Shown: piece after piece, positions 1 through 8,200 of the stretch
Layout of the letters: every line of letters begins with the position of its first letter
Numbering within the stretch: the stretch's first letter is position 1
Origin: an uncultured Clostridia bacterium
Lineage (GTDB): Bacteria; Bacillota; Clostridia; Christensenellales; Borkfalkiaceae
Assembly (NCBI GenBank): GCA_904501795.1
Contig: CAJGCK010000046.1
Span: forward strand, 1-9,365
DNA: 9,365 nucleotides
Reading direction: 5' to 3'
Notes under the pieces: generated by a model
The model's database searches: none
What the model was told of the DNA's origin: nothing
What the model saw: only the letters and a program-made list of their open reading frames with translations
Program-made: the position numbers and the translations under genes

Positions 1-1070
1 ACTTCTAACGAGTGTTTTAATACGTTTTGACCGTAACTCGTACGGAATTTTAATCTACCTAAAGTTTTAACTAGTTCGGGGTGCAAACCAAATATTCCAC
101 ACTCGAACATCGCCGATTCGCCCGCTTCTTTTATTTGTGCGTCTAGTTCTTTTTTAACTTTTTCTACCGTTTCTTCTATCCTTGCAGGATGAATTCTACC
201 GTCTTGAATAAGTTTTTCAAGCGCTATTCTTGCAACTTCACGGCGAACGGGGTCAAAGCCCGATACTATTACTACTTCGGGCGTATCGTCTATTATTAGT
301 TCAATGCCCGTTGCGTTTTCAAGCGTTCTTATGTTCCTTCCTTCTCTACCTATTATACGCGCTTTCATATCGTCGTTAGGTAACGGTACTACTGAAACGG
401 TTATTTCTGACGCTTGTTCAGTGCTACATTTTTGGATTGCAAGGCTTACTATTTCTTTAGCCTTTCTTTCTCCGTTTTCTTTGGCTTCGGCTTCTATATT
501 TTTAACCATACCCGCTGCGTCTCTTTTCGCTTCGTCGGTAATAGATAAAATTAATTGCTGTTTAGCCTCTTCTTTGCTCATTTGAGAAATCTTTTCAAAC
601 TCTTTTATTATTCTATCGTGTTGCTCTGCAATATCCGATATCTTTTTGTCTAATTCGATTTCTTTGTTTTTTAAGTTGTTTTGTTGTCTTGTAGTTTCTT
701 CGTTACGTCTTAAAAGATTTTCTTCCTTCTTATCCAAAGTTTCTTCTTTTTGGTTAAGCCTATTCTCTATCCTTTGAAGTTCTAAACGCTTTTCTTTAAA
801 TTCGCGTTCAAATTCGTTACGAAGTCTTAAGTCCTGTTCTTTTGCCTCTAAAATCGCTTCCTTTTTAATTTGTTTACTTTCTTCACGCGCGGCGTCAAGC
901 ATGTCTTGTTTTTGTTGCCTTAAATCGCCTTGCTTTTGATTAAAAATTAACGTTTTTATAATCCAACCGACAACGAAACCTAAAATTATAGCCACAACTC
1001 CCACTACTATGGGAACTATAATTTCCGTTCCGTTTGCCAAGAACAGGGAGCTTGCTTTTACGTTTTGCAT
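1..1070 (-). CDS. rny: Ribonuclease Y, N-terminal part (C-terminus outside window)
   Basis: RNase Y is a membrane-anchored endoribonuclease that starts mRNA decay in Bacillota. About 356 codons are present. A short N-terminus leads into one membrane helix at about residues 13-33 (IIVPIVVGVVAIILGFVVGW), then a long charged coiled coil to about residue 170 rich in K, E, R and Q. A KH RNA-binding domain follows, with the GxxG loop at residues 241-248 (GREGRNIR) and the family stretches SVVPLPNDDMK, IIDDTPE and DGRIHPARIEE. The window edge cuts the protein just after TSYGQNVLKHSLE, so the HD catalytic residues cannot be checked. ATGs at 1076 and 1070 are in frame. I choose 1070 because AGGAGG lies 8 nt before it but only 2 nt before 1076. 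The gene follows recA and has its own promoter. Identification is firm. Confidence 0.96.
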   Translation of the reverse strand, partial: MQNVKASSLFLANGTEIIVPIVVGVVAIILGFVVGWIIKTLIFNQKQGDLRQQKQDMLDAAREESKQIKKEAILEAKEQDLRLRNEFEREFKEKRLELQRIENRLNQKEETLDKKEENLLRRNEETTRQQNNLKNKEIELDKKISDIAEQHDRIIKEFEKISQMSKEEAKQQLILSITDEAKRDAAGMVKNIEAEAKENGERKAKEIVSLAIQKCSTEQASEITVSVVPLPNDDMKARIIGREGRNIRTLENATGIELIIDDTPEVVIVSGFDPVRREVARIALEKLIQDGRIHPARIEETVEKVKKELDAQIKEAGESAMFECGIFGLHPELVKTLGRLKFRTSYGQNVLKHSLE

Positions 1071-1078
1071 GTTCATGC

Positions 1079-1084
1079 CCTCCT
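1079..1084 (-). promoter_or_regulatory. Ribosome binding site of rny (decides the start)
   Basis: A perfect AGGAGG on the minus strand. It is 2 nt from the ATG at 1076 and 8 nt from the in-frame ATG at 1070, so the downstream ATG is the better start. Confidence 0.8.
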
Positions 1085-1094
1085 GTTATTTTTT

Positions 1095-1116
1095 GCGCTT
1101 ATTTTTATTAAAACGC
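1095..1116 (-). other. Possible stem-loop at the 5' end of the rny transcript
   Basis: In RNA sense, GCGUUU (1116-1111) can pair with AAGCGC (1100-1095). This gives six pairs including one G-U, with a 10-nt A/U loop. It starts about 2 nt after the transcription start predicted from the promoter at 1125-1153. It is weak, has no following U-run that would make it a terminator, and sits inside the rny leader, so a leader structure is the better reading if it is real. Confidence 0.3.
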
Positions 1117-1124
1117 TTTTTTTT

Positions 1125-1153
1125 ATTTTACTATTTTTTTATTCGGTTGTCAA
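1125..1153 (-). promoter_or_regulatory. Sigma-A type promoter of rny
   Basis: On the minus strand, TTGACA (1153-1148) is followed by a 17-bp spacer and TAAAAT (1130-1125). The -35 is a perfect match and the -10 matches at 5 of 6 positions. Transcription should begin near 1118, giving a leader of about 48 nt with an AGGAGG site. The -35 begins 5 bp past the recA stop codon and no terminator lies between, so rny can probably be transcribed both from here and by read-through from the upstream operon. Confidence 0.8.
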
Positions 1154-1158
1154 TACTT

Positions 1159-2163
1159 TTAGTCTCTCTTAGCGCCTGATTTAAAAGCTTCTAATATTTT
1201 ATTTTTTAGCTCTTCTGCAACTTCTACATTGTTTTCAAAATAATCTACCGCTTTTTCTCTGCCTTGCGCAATCTTCTCGCCGTTATACGAGAACCACGAA
1301 CCGCTCTTTTGAACTAGACCGTAGCCAAGCCCTAAGTCTATTAAACAACTGCCGTTAGATATACCTTTCCCGTAAATAATATCGAATTCCGCTACCTTAA
1401 ACGGCGGAGCAACTTTGTTTTTAACTATTTTGGCTTTGGTGTGATTGCCGTACGCTTCGCCACCGTCTTTAAGCGCGTCCGCCTTTCTAACGTCTATACG
1501 AACGCTTGCGTAGAATTTAAGCGCTTTTCCCCCCGCGGTCACTTCGGGGTTACCGAACATAATGCCCACCTTTTCACGTAGTTGGTTGATGAAAATTATG
1601 CACGTCTTTGATTTGTTGGTTATTGCCGTTAGTTTTCTTAACGCTTGGCTCATAAGTCTTGCTTGTAGCCCAACGTGTGAATCACCCATATCCCCTTCTA
1701 TTTCGGCACGTGGAGTTAGAGCGGCAACCGAGTCAACTACGATTAAGTCCACCGCTTTACTGCTAACCAAAGACGCCGTTATGTCTAACGCTTGTTCGCC
1801 GTTATCGGGTTGGGAAACGTACAATTCATCTAGATTTACTCCCAATGCTTTTGCGTAAACGGGGTCTAATGCGTGCTCTGCGTCTATGAACGCACATATT
1901 CCGCCGTTCTTTTGAGTTTCGGCAATTACGTGCAACGCAACGGTAGTTTTACCAGAAGATTCCGGCCCGTATATTTCAACTATTCTACCACGCGGTAAAC
2001 CGCCTACGCCTACTGCTAAATCAAGTGATAAACAACCGGTTGGCAACGCTTCTATGGTAGTATCCCCCGCTTGTGTGCCGAGTTTCATTATAGATCCTTT
2101 GCCATATTGTTTTTCGATTTGCGACAATACGCCGTCTAATGCTTTTACTTTGTTCTCATCCAT
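1159..2163 (-). CDS. recA: Recombinase RecA
   Basis: RecA forms ATP-dependent filaments on single-stranded DNA, carries out strand exchange and triggers LexA self-cleavage. The 334-residue protein has Walker A GPESSGKT at 66-73, the IDAEHALDP stretch with the catalytic glutamate, the L1 region (GDMGDSHVGLQARLMSQ) and the L2 region around 195-212. The core is standard. Two oddities: L2 reads E207-V-T-A-G-G212 where E. coli has ETTTGG and Bacillus subtilis ETTPGG, and the protein ends in KSGAKRD without the usual acidic tail, making it slightly short. The start follows cinA by 14 nt, with AGGA 10 nt before the ATG. A second, out-of-frame ATG lies at 2170. No separate promoter or SOS box is recognisable, so expression is probably from the ftsK operon promoter. 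Confidence 0.98.
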   Translation of the reverse strand: MDENKVKALDGVLSQIEKQYGKGSIMKLGTQAGDTTIEALPTGCLSLDLAVGVGGLPRGRIVEIYGPESSGKTTVALHVIAETQKNGGICAFIDAEHALDPVYAKALGVNLDELYVSQPDNGEQALDITASLVSSKAVDLIVVDSVAALTPRAEIEGDMGDSHVGLQARLMSQALRKLTAITNKSKTCIIFINQLREKVGIMFGNPEVTAGGKALKFYASVRIDVRKADALKDGGEAYGNHTKAKIVKNKVAPPFKVAEFDIIYGKGISNGSCLIDLGLGYGLVQKSGSWFSYNGEKIAQGREKAVDYFENNVEVAEELKNKILEAFKSGAKRD

Positions 2164-2177
2164 TTTTCATTTTTCCT

Positions 2178-3386
2178 TTATATGTTTTTTAATTTTTTTA
2201 TCGCCAAAAACAGCGCAGTATTCTTTGCCGTTTCCGTAATTTCTTCTCTATTGCCGTTGAAATTGTATTTATAAACGTGAATACCGTCTTTCATTCCAAC
2301 CGCTATGTAGCAGAGCCCAACGGGTTTTAAGGTATCGTCGCTCTTAGGTCCTGCTATACCCGTAGTTGCTATCGCTATATCCGTGTCGCGCTTGTTTAGT
2401 AGACCTAACGCCATTTGATAGGCTACGTTTGAACTTACCGCGCCGTGTTTAAGCAAGTCTTCCGCCTTGACTTTTAGGCGTTCTACTTTACTATTGTTGC
2501 TATACGTCACTAGCCCTTCGCTTAGATAAGACGAAACGCCGGGGTTTTTTATAATTTCCGCAACGACTCTTCCGCCCGTAAACGATTCTGCCACGGATAT
2601 TTTTTTATTTTTAAGTTGCAAAAGGTCGAACAATCTTTCAGATAAAGACGTTTCGAACTCCGCGTATATATTGCTTTGGTATTTTAGTATAATTTGGCGA
2701 ACGATTTCGTCGCTAACCTTCCTATCGGTGTCGGGTGTGAAAATTAGGCTAAGCAGACTGTCACCGTGGACGGTGGTCACGTTTGCTTTTACCTTGTTAT
2801 CGAAAGGCGCAAGTAACTCTTCAAGCCCGCTCTTCAACACGTTCTCATCACCGAAGTATTTTAGTACTAGTCTATACGGCTTTTTACCCGATTTGGTTTC
2901 AAAATATGGCGATACGTATTGCATGCACATAGGTTTAAGTTGTTCTAGCGCCATAGGTAGCACGAGCAACGTAAACTCGTTATCTTCTTGCATAAAACCT
3001 TGCATAGGTCCGTTTAGATTGGGAATTAGCGTTGCGTCTATGGGCATTTGAGCGTATTCATCAGAATACGAAACGCCATTTTGTACGCTTATCGCCTTTA
3101 TAAAGTTTTGTGCGTTTTCGTTTTCGATAAAAATACTATCGGTCACGAGTGAAATTATCTTTTTAACGTCAAACCGTATTTGTTCGGGCACTAACACTAT
3201 TAAGTTGTCCGCCGTGTCTTTATATTCTTCTAATCTGCGCCTGAAGGCTATATCGTCGTCTACGGGCAAGACGTCAACGACGTCTAAATTAATTCCGCCG
3301 TTATAAAAGCAGTCTACCACCTGACTAACGTATTCCGCAGAAAGCCTATCTTCTACGCATTTGAATAGTATTAGCGAAGTTTTCAT
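2178..3386 (-). CDS. cinA: CinA-family protein: degenerate N-terminal domain plus nicotinamide-nucleotide amidase (PncC) domain
   Basis: Two-domain CinA layout, 402 residues from the chosen start. The C-terminal PncC-like domain (about 250-402) is well conserved, with AESFTGG at 266-272, NPGVSSYLSEGLVTYSNNSK, and TTGIAGP ending at 347. In known members it deamidates nicotinamide mononucleotide in NAD salvage. The N-terminal MoaB-like domain (1-165) is degenerate. The usual GGLGPTxDD loop is replaced by VLVPEQIRFDV (64-74) and the N-terminal GTELLLG is also gone, while the later segment aligning to 'P.GA..LPN..G.APG..LE' is still traceable at 114-160. An ATG at 3434 is in frame but overlaps pgsA by 37 nt and has no ribosome site. 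The ATG at 3386 starts MKTSLILFK, like other CinA proteins, and lies 11 nt after pgsA. AAAGGG is 15 nt before it, which is long. Confidence 0.88.
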   Translation of the reverse strand: MKTSLILFKCVEDRLSAEYVSQVVDCFYNGGINLDVVDVLPVDDDIAFRRRLEEYKDTADNLIVLVPEQIRFDVKKIISLVTDSIFIENENAQNFIKAISVQNGVSYSDEYAQMPIDATLIPNLNGPMQGFMQEDNEFTLLVLPMALEQLKPMCMQYVSPYFETKSGKKPYRLVLKYFGDENVLKSGLEELLAPFDNKVKANVTTVHGDSLLSLIFTPDTDRKVSDEIVRQIILKYQSNIYAEFETSLSERLFDLLQLKNKKISVAESFTGGRVVAEIIKNPGVSSYLSEGLVTYSNNSKVERLKVKAEDLLKHGAVSSNVAYQMALGLLNKRDTDIAIATTGIAGPKSDDTLKPVGLCYIAVGMKDGIHVYKYNFNGNREEITETAKNTALFLAIKKLKNI

Positions 3387-3397
3387 TAAGTTATCAG

Positions 3398-3964
3398 TTA
3401 TCCCTTTAATACGTCTTTGTTTTTTACCATACACTCTACACCAGAGTAAATGGTCAATAGCGTTGCTATACCTAAAAGAATAATACCCGTTAGGTTAAAC
3501 CAGTTATATAACCCCGTGAAAAACGATGCACCTACTAGTAGCCATATTATTGCAACGTCTTGCACGAAAGTTTTTATTTTACCACTCTTGTCCGCCGCCA
3601 AAACCTTGCCTTTGGACGAAGCTACCATTCTAAACCCACTAACTATAAGTTCCCTTGCAAGTATTACGGCAACAAAAACCGAGCCGTACCACGGCAAAAT
3701 CTGTATGCCGATAGGCGTTAGCATTATTATAAGTGCGGTGGAAACTAAAACTTTATCGGCTATAGGGTCTAAGAATTTGCCTAAATCAGTTACTTGGTTG
3801 TTCTTTCGCGCCAAATATCCGTCTAAAAAATCTGTGAGTGACGCTAATAAAAACACAACCGCCGAAATTAAGTAGTTGTACGGGATACTTTCCACGAAAA
3901 AAATCGTGGCGAACACGGGAATAAGTAAAATTCTTAATACTGTTAACTTTGTTGGTAAATTCAT
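3398..3964 (-). CDS. pgsA: CDP-diacylglycerol-glycerol-3-phosphate 3-phosphatidyltransferase
   Basis: Integral membrane enzyme that condenses CDP-diacylglycerol with glycerol-3-phosphate to give phosphatidylglycerol phosphate, the first committed step to anionic phospholipids. The 188-residue length is typical. The CDP-alcohol phosphotransferase signature is complete: D45-x2-D48-G49-x2-A52-R53-x8-G62-x3-D66-x3-D70, which binds the metal and CDP. The N-terminus NLPTKLTVLRILLIPVF matches the family, and hydrophobic helices lie at about 13-24, 30-44, 72-86, 96-112, 132-150 and 156-173. The ATG overlaps the rimO stop in an ATGA, with GGAG 7 nt upstream, so translation is probably coupled to rimO. 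The related phosphatidylserine synthase and cardiolipin synthase families share the signature, but the N-terminus and context favour PgsA. Confidence 0.95.
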   Translation of the reverse strand: MNLPTKLTVLRILLIPVFATIFFVESIPYNYLISAVVFLLASLTDFLDGYLARKNNQVTDLGKFLDPIADKVLVSTALIIMLTPIGIQILPWYGSVFVAVILARELIVSGFRMVASSKGKVLAADKSGKIKTFVQDVAIIWLLVGASFFTGLYNWFNLTGIILLGIATLLTIYSGVECMVKNKDVLKG

Positions 3965-5277
3965 ATTCTCTCTCCGTATAAATCGTAACCGTCGTTTTTT
4001 ATTATCTTTACGTTTACGTGTGTGTAAAATTCAACTTCTTCGCTTGAGAAAAAATAAACTTTTCCGTCTATATTGGGAGCGTTAAAGTACGCCCTACCGT
4101 AATAAACTAGTTTTTCTTGGTCAAACCCTTCAACGAAAATGCTAAAAGTTCTATTCTTTAGAAGGCTTAGATTAGATTTTACAACCTTTTTTTGCTCGGC
4201 GTACAACTTCCTTAAACGTTTGCCCTTTTCCTTTTCTGGAATTTGGTCTTTAAGATTGTATGACGCAGTACCTTCTTCTCTACTATACTTGAAAAACCCG
4301 ACATTAAACAGTTTTGCCGAGCGTATGAAAGATACTAAATTTTCAAACGCCTGCTCGCTCTCGCCTGGAAAACCCGTTATGAAAGTCGAACGAATTGCAA
4401 TACCTTTTACGCTATTTTTCAATTTTTCTATTAGTTCTAGATAACTCTTACCCGTGCCCTTTCTATTCATTAGTTTAAGCACGCCGTCGTCCGCGTGTTG
4501 CATGGGGATATCTATATACCGAATTAGTTTACCGTTAATGTTGAACTCGTGTATCAATCTATCGGTAACGTTTTCGGGATAACAATACAAAAGCCTTATC
4601 CCTTTTACGTTGTCAAGCAAGGACAGTTCTTTAATAAGCTCAACTAAATCGGTTGGCTGTTCTAAGTCTTGCCCGTACCGAGTTACGTCTTGCGCAACAA
4701 GTATGAGTTCACTAACTTCACCTAGTCCCTTTGCTTCTTTTATGAGTTGCGCTTTGGGAACGGAACGGTAGGCTCCGCGAATTTTAGGAATTAGGCAGTA
4801 CGTACAGTGGTTAGAACACCCGTCGGCAATCTTTAAGTAGGCGTATCCTTTGGTCGTTAAGCACCTTTCGGTCCCACACTCGCCACGCGGAAAGCCAACT
4901 GCGTTTATTCGCCTATTCTCATACACACCGTCTATTACCGAAAGTATTTCGCCGTAATCGGAAACGCCTAAAAAAGCGTCTGCTTCAGGAAGTGCGGAAT
5001 ACAGCTCACTTACGAATTTTTGGGGCAAACAACCTGTAACGATAAGTTTTTCAAGTTTACACGCCTTTTTAAGTTGCGCACACGATAAAATCTCTTCTAT
5101 AGCTTCTTTCCTTGAGCTTTCTAAAAATGCGCAAGTGTTGATTATGATAATTTGCGCGTCTTCGGGGTCGGTTACGATTTGATGACGGCTTTTAAGTATA
5201 TGAAGCATCTTTTCCGTATCGCACGTGTTTTTGTCGCACCCTAAAGATATAACGCCTATGAATTTGTTCTTTTGCAT
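3961..5277 (-). CDS. rimO: Ribosomal protein uS12 methylthiotransferase RimO
   Basis: Radical SAM enzyme that adds a methylthio group to a conserved aspartate of ribosomal protein S12. The 438-residue protein has the N-terminal UPF0004 domain with three cluster-binding cysteines, C14 (SLGCDKN), C49 (NTCAF) and C83 (TGCL). The radical SAM CxxxCxxC is at C154, C158 and C161 (DGCSNHCTYCLIP), and a TRAM domain covers roughly 373-438. SLGCxKN followed by DxE distinguishes RimO from the tRNA enzyme MiaB. Extra cysteines at 19, 66, 73, 134 and 139 are not part of the known motifs. The gene starts 9 nt after ftsK and has no recognisable Shine-Dalgarno sequence, so translation is probably coupled to ftsK. 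Its TGA stop overlaps the pgsA start. Confidence 0.97.
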   Translation of the reverse strand: MQKNKFIGVISLGCDKNTCDTEKMLHILKSRHQIVTDPEDAQIIIINTCAFLESSRKEAIEEILSCAQLKKACKLEKLIVTGCLPQKFVSELYSALPEADAFLGVSDYGEILSVIDGVYENRRINAVGFPRGECGTERCLTTKGYAYLKIADGCSNHCTYCLIPKIRGAYRSVPKAQLIKEAKGLGEVSELILVAQDVTRYGQDLEQPTDLVELIKELSLLDNVKGIRLLYCYPENVTDRLIHEFNINGKLIRYIDIPMQHADDGVLKLMNRKGTGKSYLELIEKLKNSVKGIAIRSTFITGFPGESEQAFENLVSFIRSAKLFNVGFFKYSREEGTASYNLKDQIPEKEKGKRLRKLYAEQKKVVKSNLSLLKNRTFSIFVEGFDQEKLVYYGRAYFNAPNIDGKVYFFSSEEVEFYTHVNVKIIKNDGYDLYGERI

Positions 5278-5286
5278 ATTATTCGT

Positions 5287-8200
5287 TTAATCGGGAACGT
5301 TCCCGTATCTTCTTTCAAATTCTTCTCTAGTTAATAGCACCCTGCGCGCTTTACTGCCTTCATTACCCGAAACAAAGCCCATCATTTCCATTTTGTCAAG
5401 CAAACTGCCTGCCCTTGGATAGCCTATGGAGAAACGACGTTGAAGTTGCGATATCGAAATAGTGCCCGAATTTACGGCAAGCGAAAGCGCTTGCACGAAG
5501 AGTTCGTTGTTCTCTCCGCCGTCGCCACCACCTTCTACCGAAACGTTTTCTTCGGGTTTGGGATTAACGGCTTGTTCTAAGAAGTCTTTAAGTCCGTCGT
5601 CAAAATATGCCTTGTTATGTTCTTTGATATATGAAACGACGTTGTTTATCTCACGAGTGCTTATCCAAGCGCCTTGATAACGCTCGTAACCGGGCATAGA
5701 CGAGTTCTTATAGAGCATATCGCCGTTACCCAAAAGTTTTTCAGCACCCTGTTCGCCGAGTATAGTCTGCGAGTCGTTATAATTCATAACTTTTAACGCA
5801 ATACGCGACGGTAAGTTCGCTTTAATAGTACCCGTAATTATATCTACCGAAGGTCTTTGTGTAGCAAGTACTAAGTGTATGCCCGCCGAACGAGCCTTTT
5901 GCGCCAACTGACGTATGCGCGCTTCTAAATCTTTTTTACAAGTTTCCATTAGGTCGGCAAGTTCATCGATTATAATAACTATTCTCGGCATTTTTGCAAC
6001 CGTTTCACTTGCAATATTTTTGTTGTAAGAATCTATATCTACGATAAGCCCGCCACAGTCTTCAAACGTTTTATACCTACGCTCCATCTCTTCGTAAGCC
6101 CAAGTTAGCGTTGCCAAAACCTTTTTAGGCTCGTTAATAATTTCATCTATCATTAAATGCGGAATATGTTCGTAAATCCTAAACTCTACGCGCTTGGGGT
6201 CTATTAGAATAAGTCTTAGTTCTTCCGGACTATAACGCATAATTAGACTGACTATCATAACGTTTAAGCATACGCTCTTACCAGAGCCCGTTGCACCCGC
6301 CACTAAATAGTGCGGACCTTTTGCAAGGTTGTCACTTATCGCGCTACCAACGATATCTTTACCGATAGCGAACGTGAGCGAGCCTTCCTTCTCTTTCTTG
6401 CACGAAAGTTGCTCTAATACTTCTTTTAACCCAACCGTTATCTTTACTTGGTTGGCAACTTCTATACCGACTAAGTTTTTACCAGGAATAGGCGCTTCTA
6501 TTCTAACGCCGTCCCTTGCCGATAAACGCATCTTTAAATCGTCGTCGTACGCCAAAACCTTTTTAACGGATATTCCAGGTGGCATCATTATTTCGTAACG
6601 GGTTATAGAAGGCCCTTGAACGTGCCCTTGCGGAATAGCGTTTATATGGAATTCTTCTAACGTTTGTTTAATTATACTCTTACGCTCTTCGTGATTTTCT
6701 TGTGGTAAATCACTATCCACCGTATAATCTTCAAGCAAACCAAAGGGTGGGCGGAAATATTCGCGATTTATAGGTGCGGGCGGTTTTTGTTCGGACTCTA
6801 TCTTGGCTTCTACCTTAGGCTCGCTCTTGTTTTCAAATACCGATTGACCACGTTGTAAACGAGCACCGCGTCCCCTATCCGAAAAAATTTCGTCGTCTAT
6901 TTCCGAATCGGTTTTTTCTACTCCTTCAAAACCGCTACCAAATAAAATTCCACGAGCACGCTCGTTTCTAATTTGAGATACGGGCGGTTCAACTATTTCT
7001 TCAACCACGTCGTCTTCAAACTTTTTCGTTTCTTGCAAGCCGAAATCTACGTCGCTACTAGCATCGTCATTTTCTACGCCAAAATCGGTGTCATACCTTT
7101 CTTCAACTTTCTCAGCAAGAGAGTCGTTAACAAAATAATCTTCTTTCACGGGCTCTATAACCGAGTCTTTTATAGCGTTATTTAGCGGTATAAAACTTTC
7201 TACCGCTTCGTTTACTTGCAAAGAATTTTCGTCAATCTCTTCTATTTCGGCATAGCCCGAACTGAAAGTTTCAGCACGGGATAACGCATCATCCACCACG
7301 GCGGGCGTAGTCTTAACGCTTTCGTCGTATTCATACAAGGGAATTGCCGTTTCTTGTTCTTCCACAACCGCTTCTTCTTTAACGGGAGATGAAAGGCTTA
7401 TATCTTGTGAAGAAAAATTAACGGGCGGTATATTGTTTGAAACGTTAACGCCACCGCCAAAACCTTTAATAGTCTTTTCAAGGTCTATCTTGGCGGGAGT
7501 CTTAATATAGTCTAAACGCTCTTGCATTTCTTTACCGTATATTTGAGAATACGAACTGCCTGAACTTGCTATGTTTAAGCCGTTAGTACTAGATTCAAAC
7601 TTAACACCCAAACTTTTATCTTCGTTTTTAAGCTCCTTTTTGCTTTTGAACTCAAAATCGTTTGCATTATTAACAAATAGACGTTGCGCGGGTTTCGTTT
7701 CTATATCAGGAAATTGAACGCCCGGAATAGGATATTCTTTAACTTCTTCCGCCTGCGCGTCTTCCGTTGGAACAAAAGAAGTGTTAAACTTTACTTCCCT
7801 TTTAGGTTTACTAACCCTACCGCCTTTTTTGAAATCATTAAAAAGCGCATATCCACTTAGCGCTACGAGAACGCTTAATACAACGTAACTACCGATAACG
7901 CTTAACACCTTTACGATAGGATAAGCTATTAGCGATGCAAAAAAACCACCGCCCGTACAAGTGGCTATTCCACCACCTGCGTATAAATATGAGTTAGATA
8001 TATATTCACCGAAAGTTACCCCTTCACCACCCGAATAAGTTATAACGTGAACTAAAACGGCAAGCAAAATAAGTGTTAAAGATAACAACGCTTTACGTTT
8101 GCCGTAGAACATCGTCTTCTTACCAACTATCATACATACGCCGAGCACGAAAAGCGAGATTACCACCGCATAAGCAAAATATCCAAAACAACCTAGTAAA

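Noticed and set aside
304..585. Hydrophobic plus-strand open frame opposite rny
   Set aside because: Covers the RNase Y KH region on the other strand; no ribosome binding site and no recognisable domain.
1095..1116. Terminator of the recA operon
   Set aside because: The hairpin is weak, lacks a following U-run, and lies downstream of the rny promoter inside its leader.
2178..2215. recA promoter TTGGCG with TATAAA at the end of cinA
   Set aside because: Spacing is 19 bp, the -35 is poor, and the -10 overlaps the recA ribosome site, so the transcript would begin inside it.
2671..3051. Plus-strand open frame opposite cinA
   Set aside because: Antisense to a recognisable protein, Ser/Phe/Leu-rich with no motif; a shadow frame.
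3387..3434. Longer cinA start at 3434 (MYGKKQRRIK...)
   Set aside because: It overlaps pgsA by 37 nt, has no good ribosome site and adds a 16-residue stretch not seen in CinA proteins, whereas MKTSLILFK fits the family.
3450..3875. Long plus-strand open frame opposite pgsA
   Set aside because: It lies wholly antisense to a gene with a complete catalytic signature, has no ribosome site or family motif, and its composition is what the reverse of a membrane protein gives.
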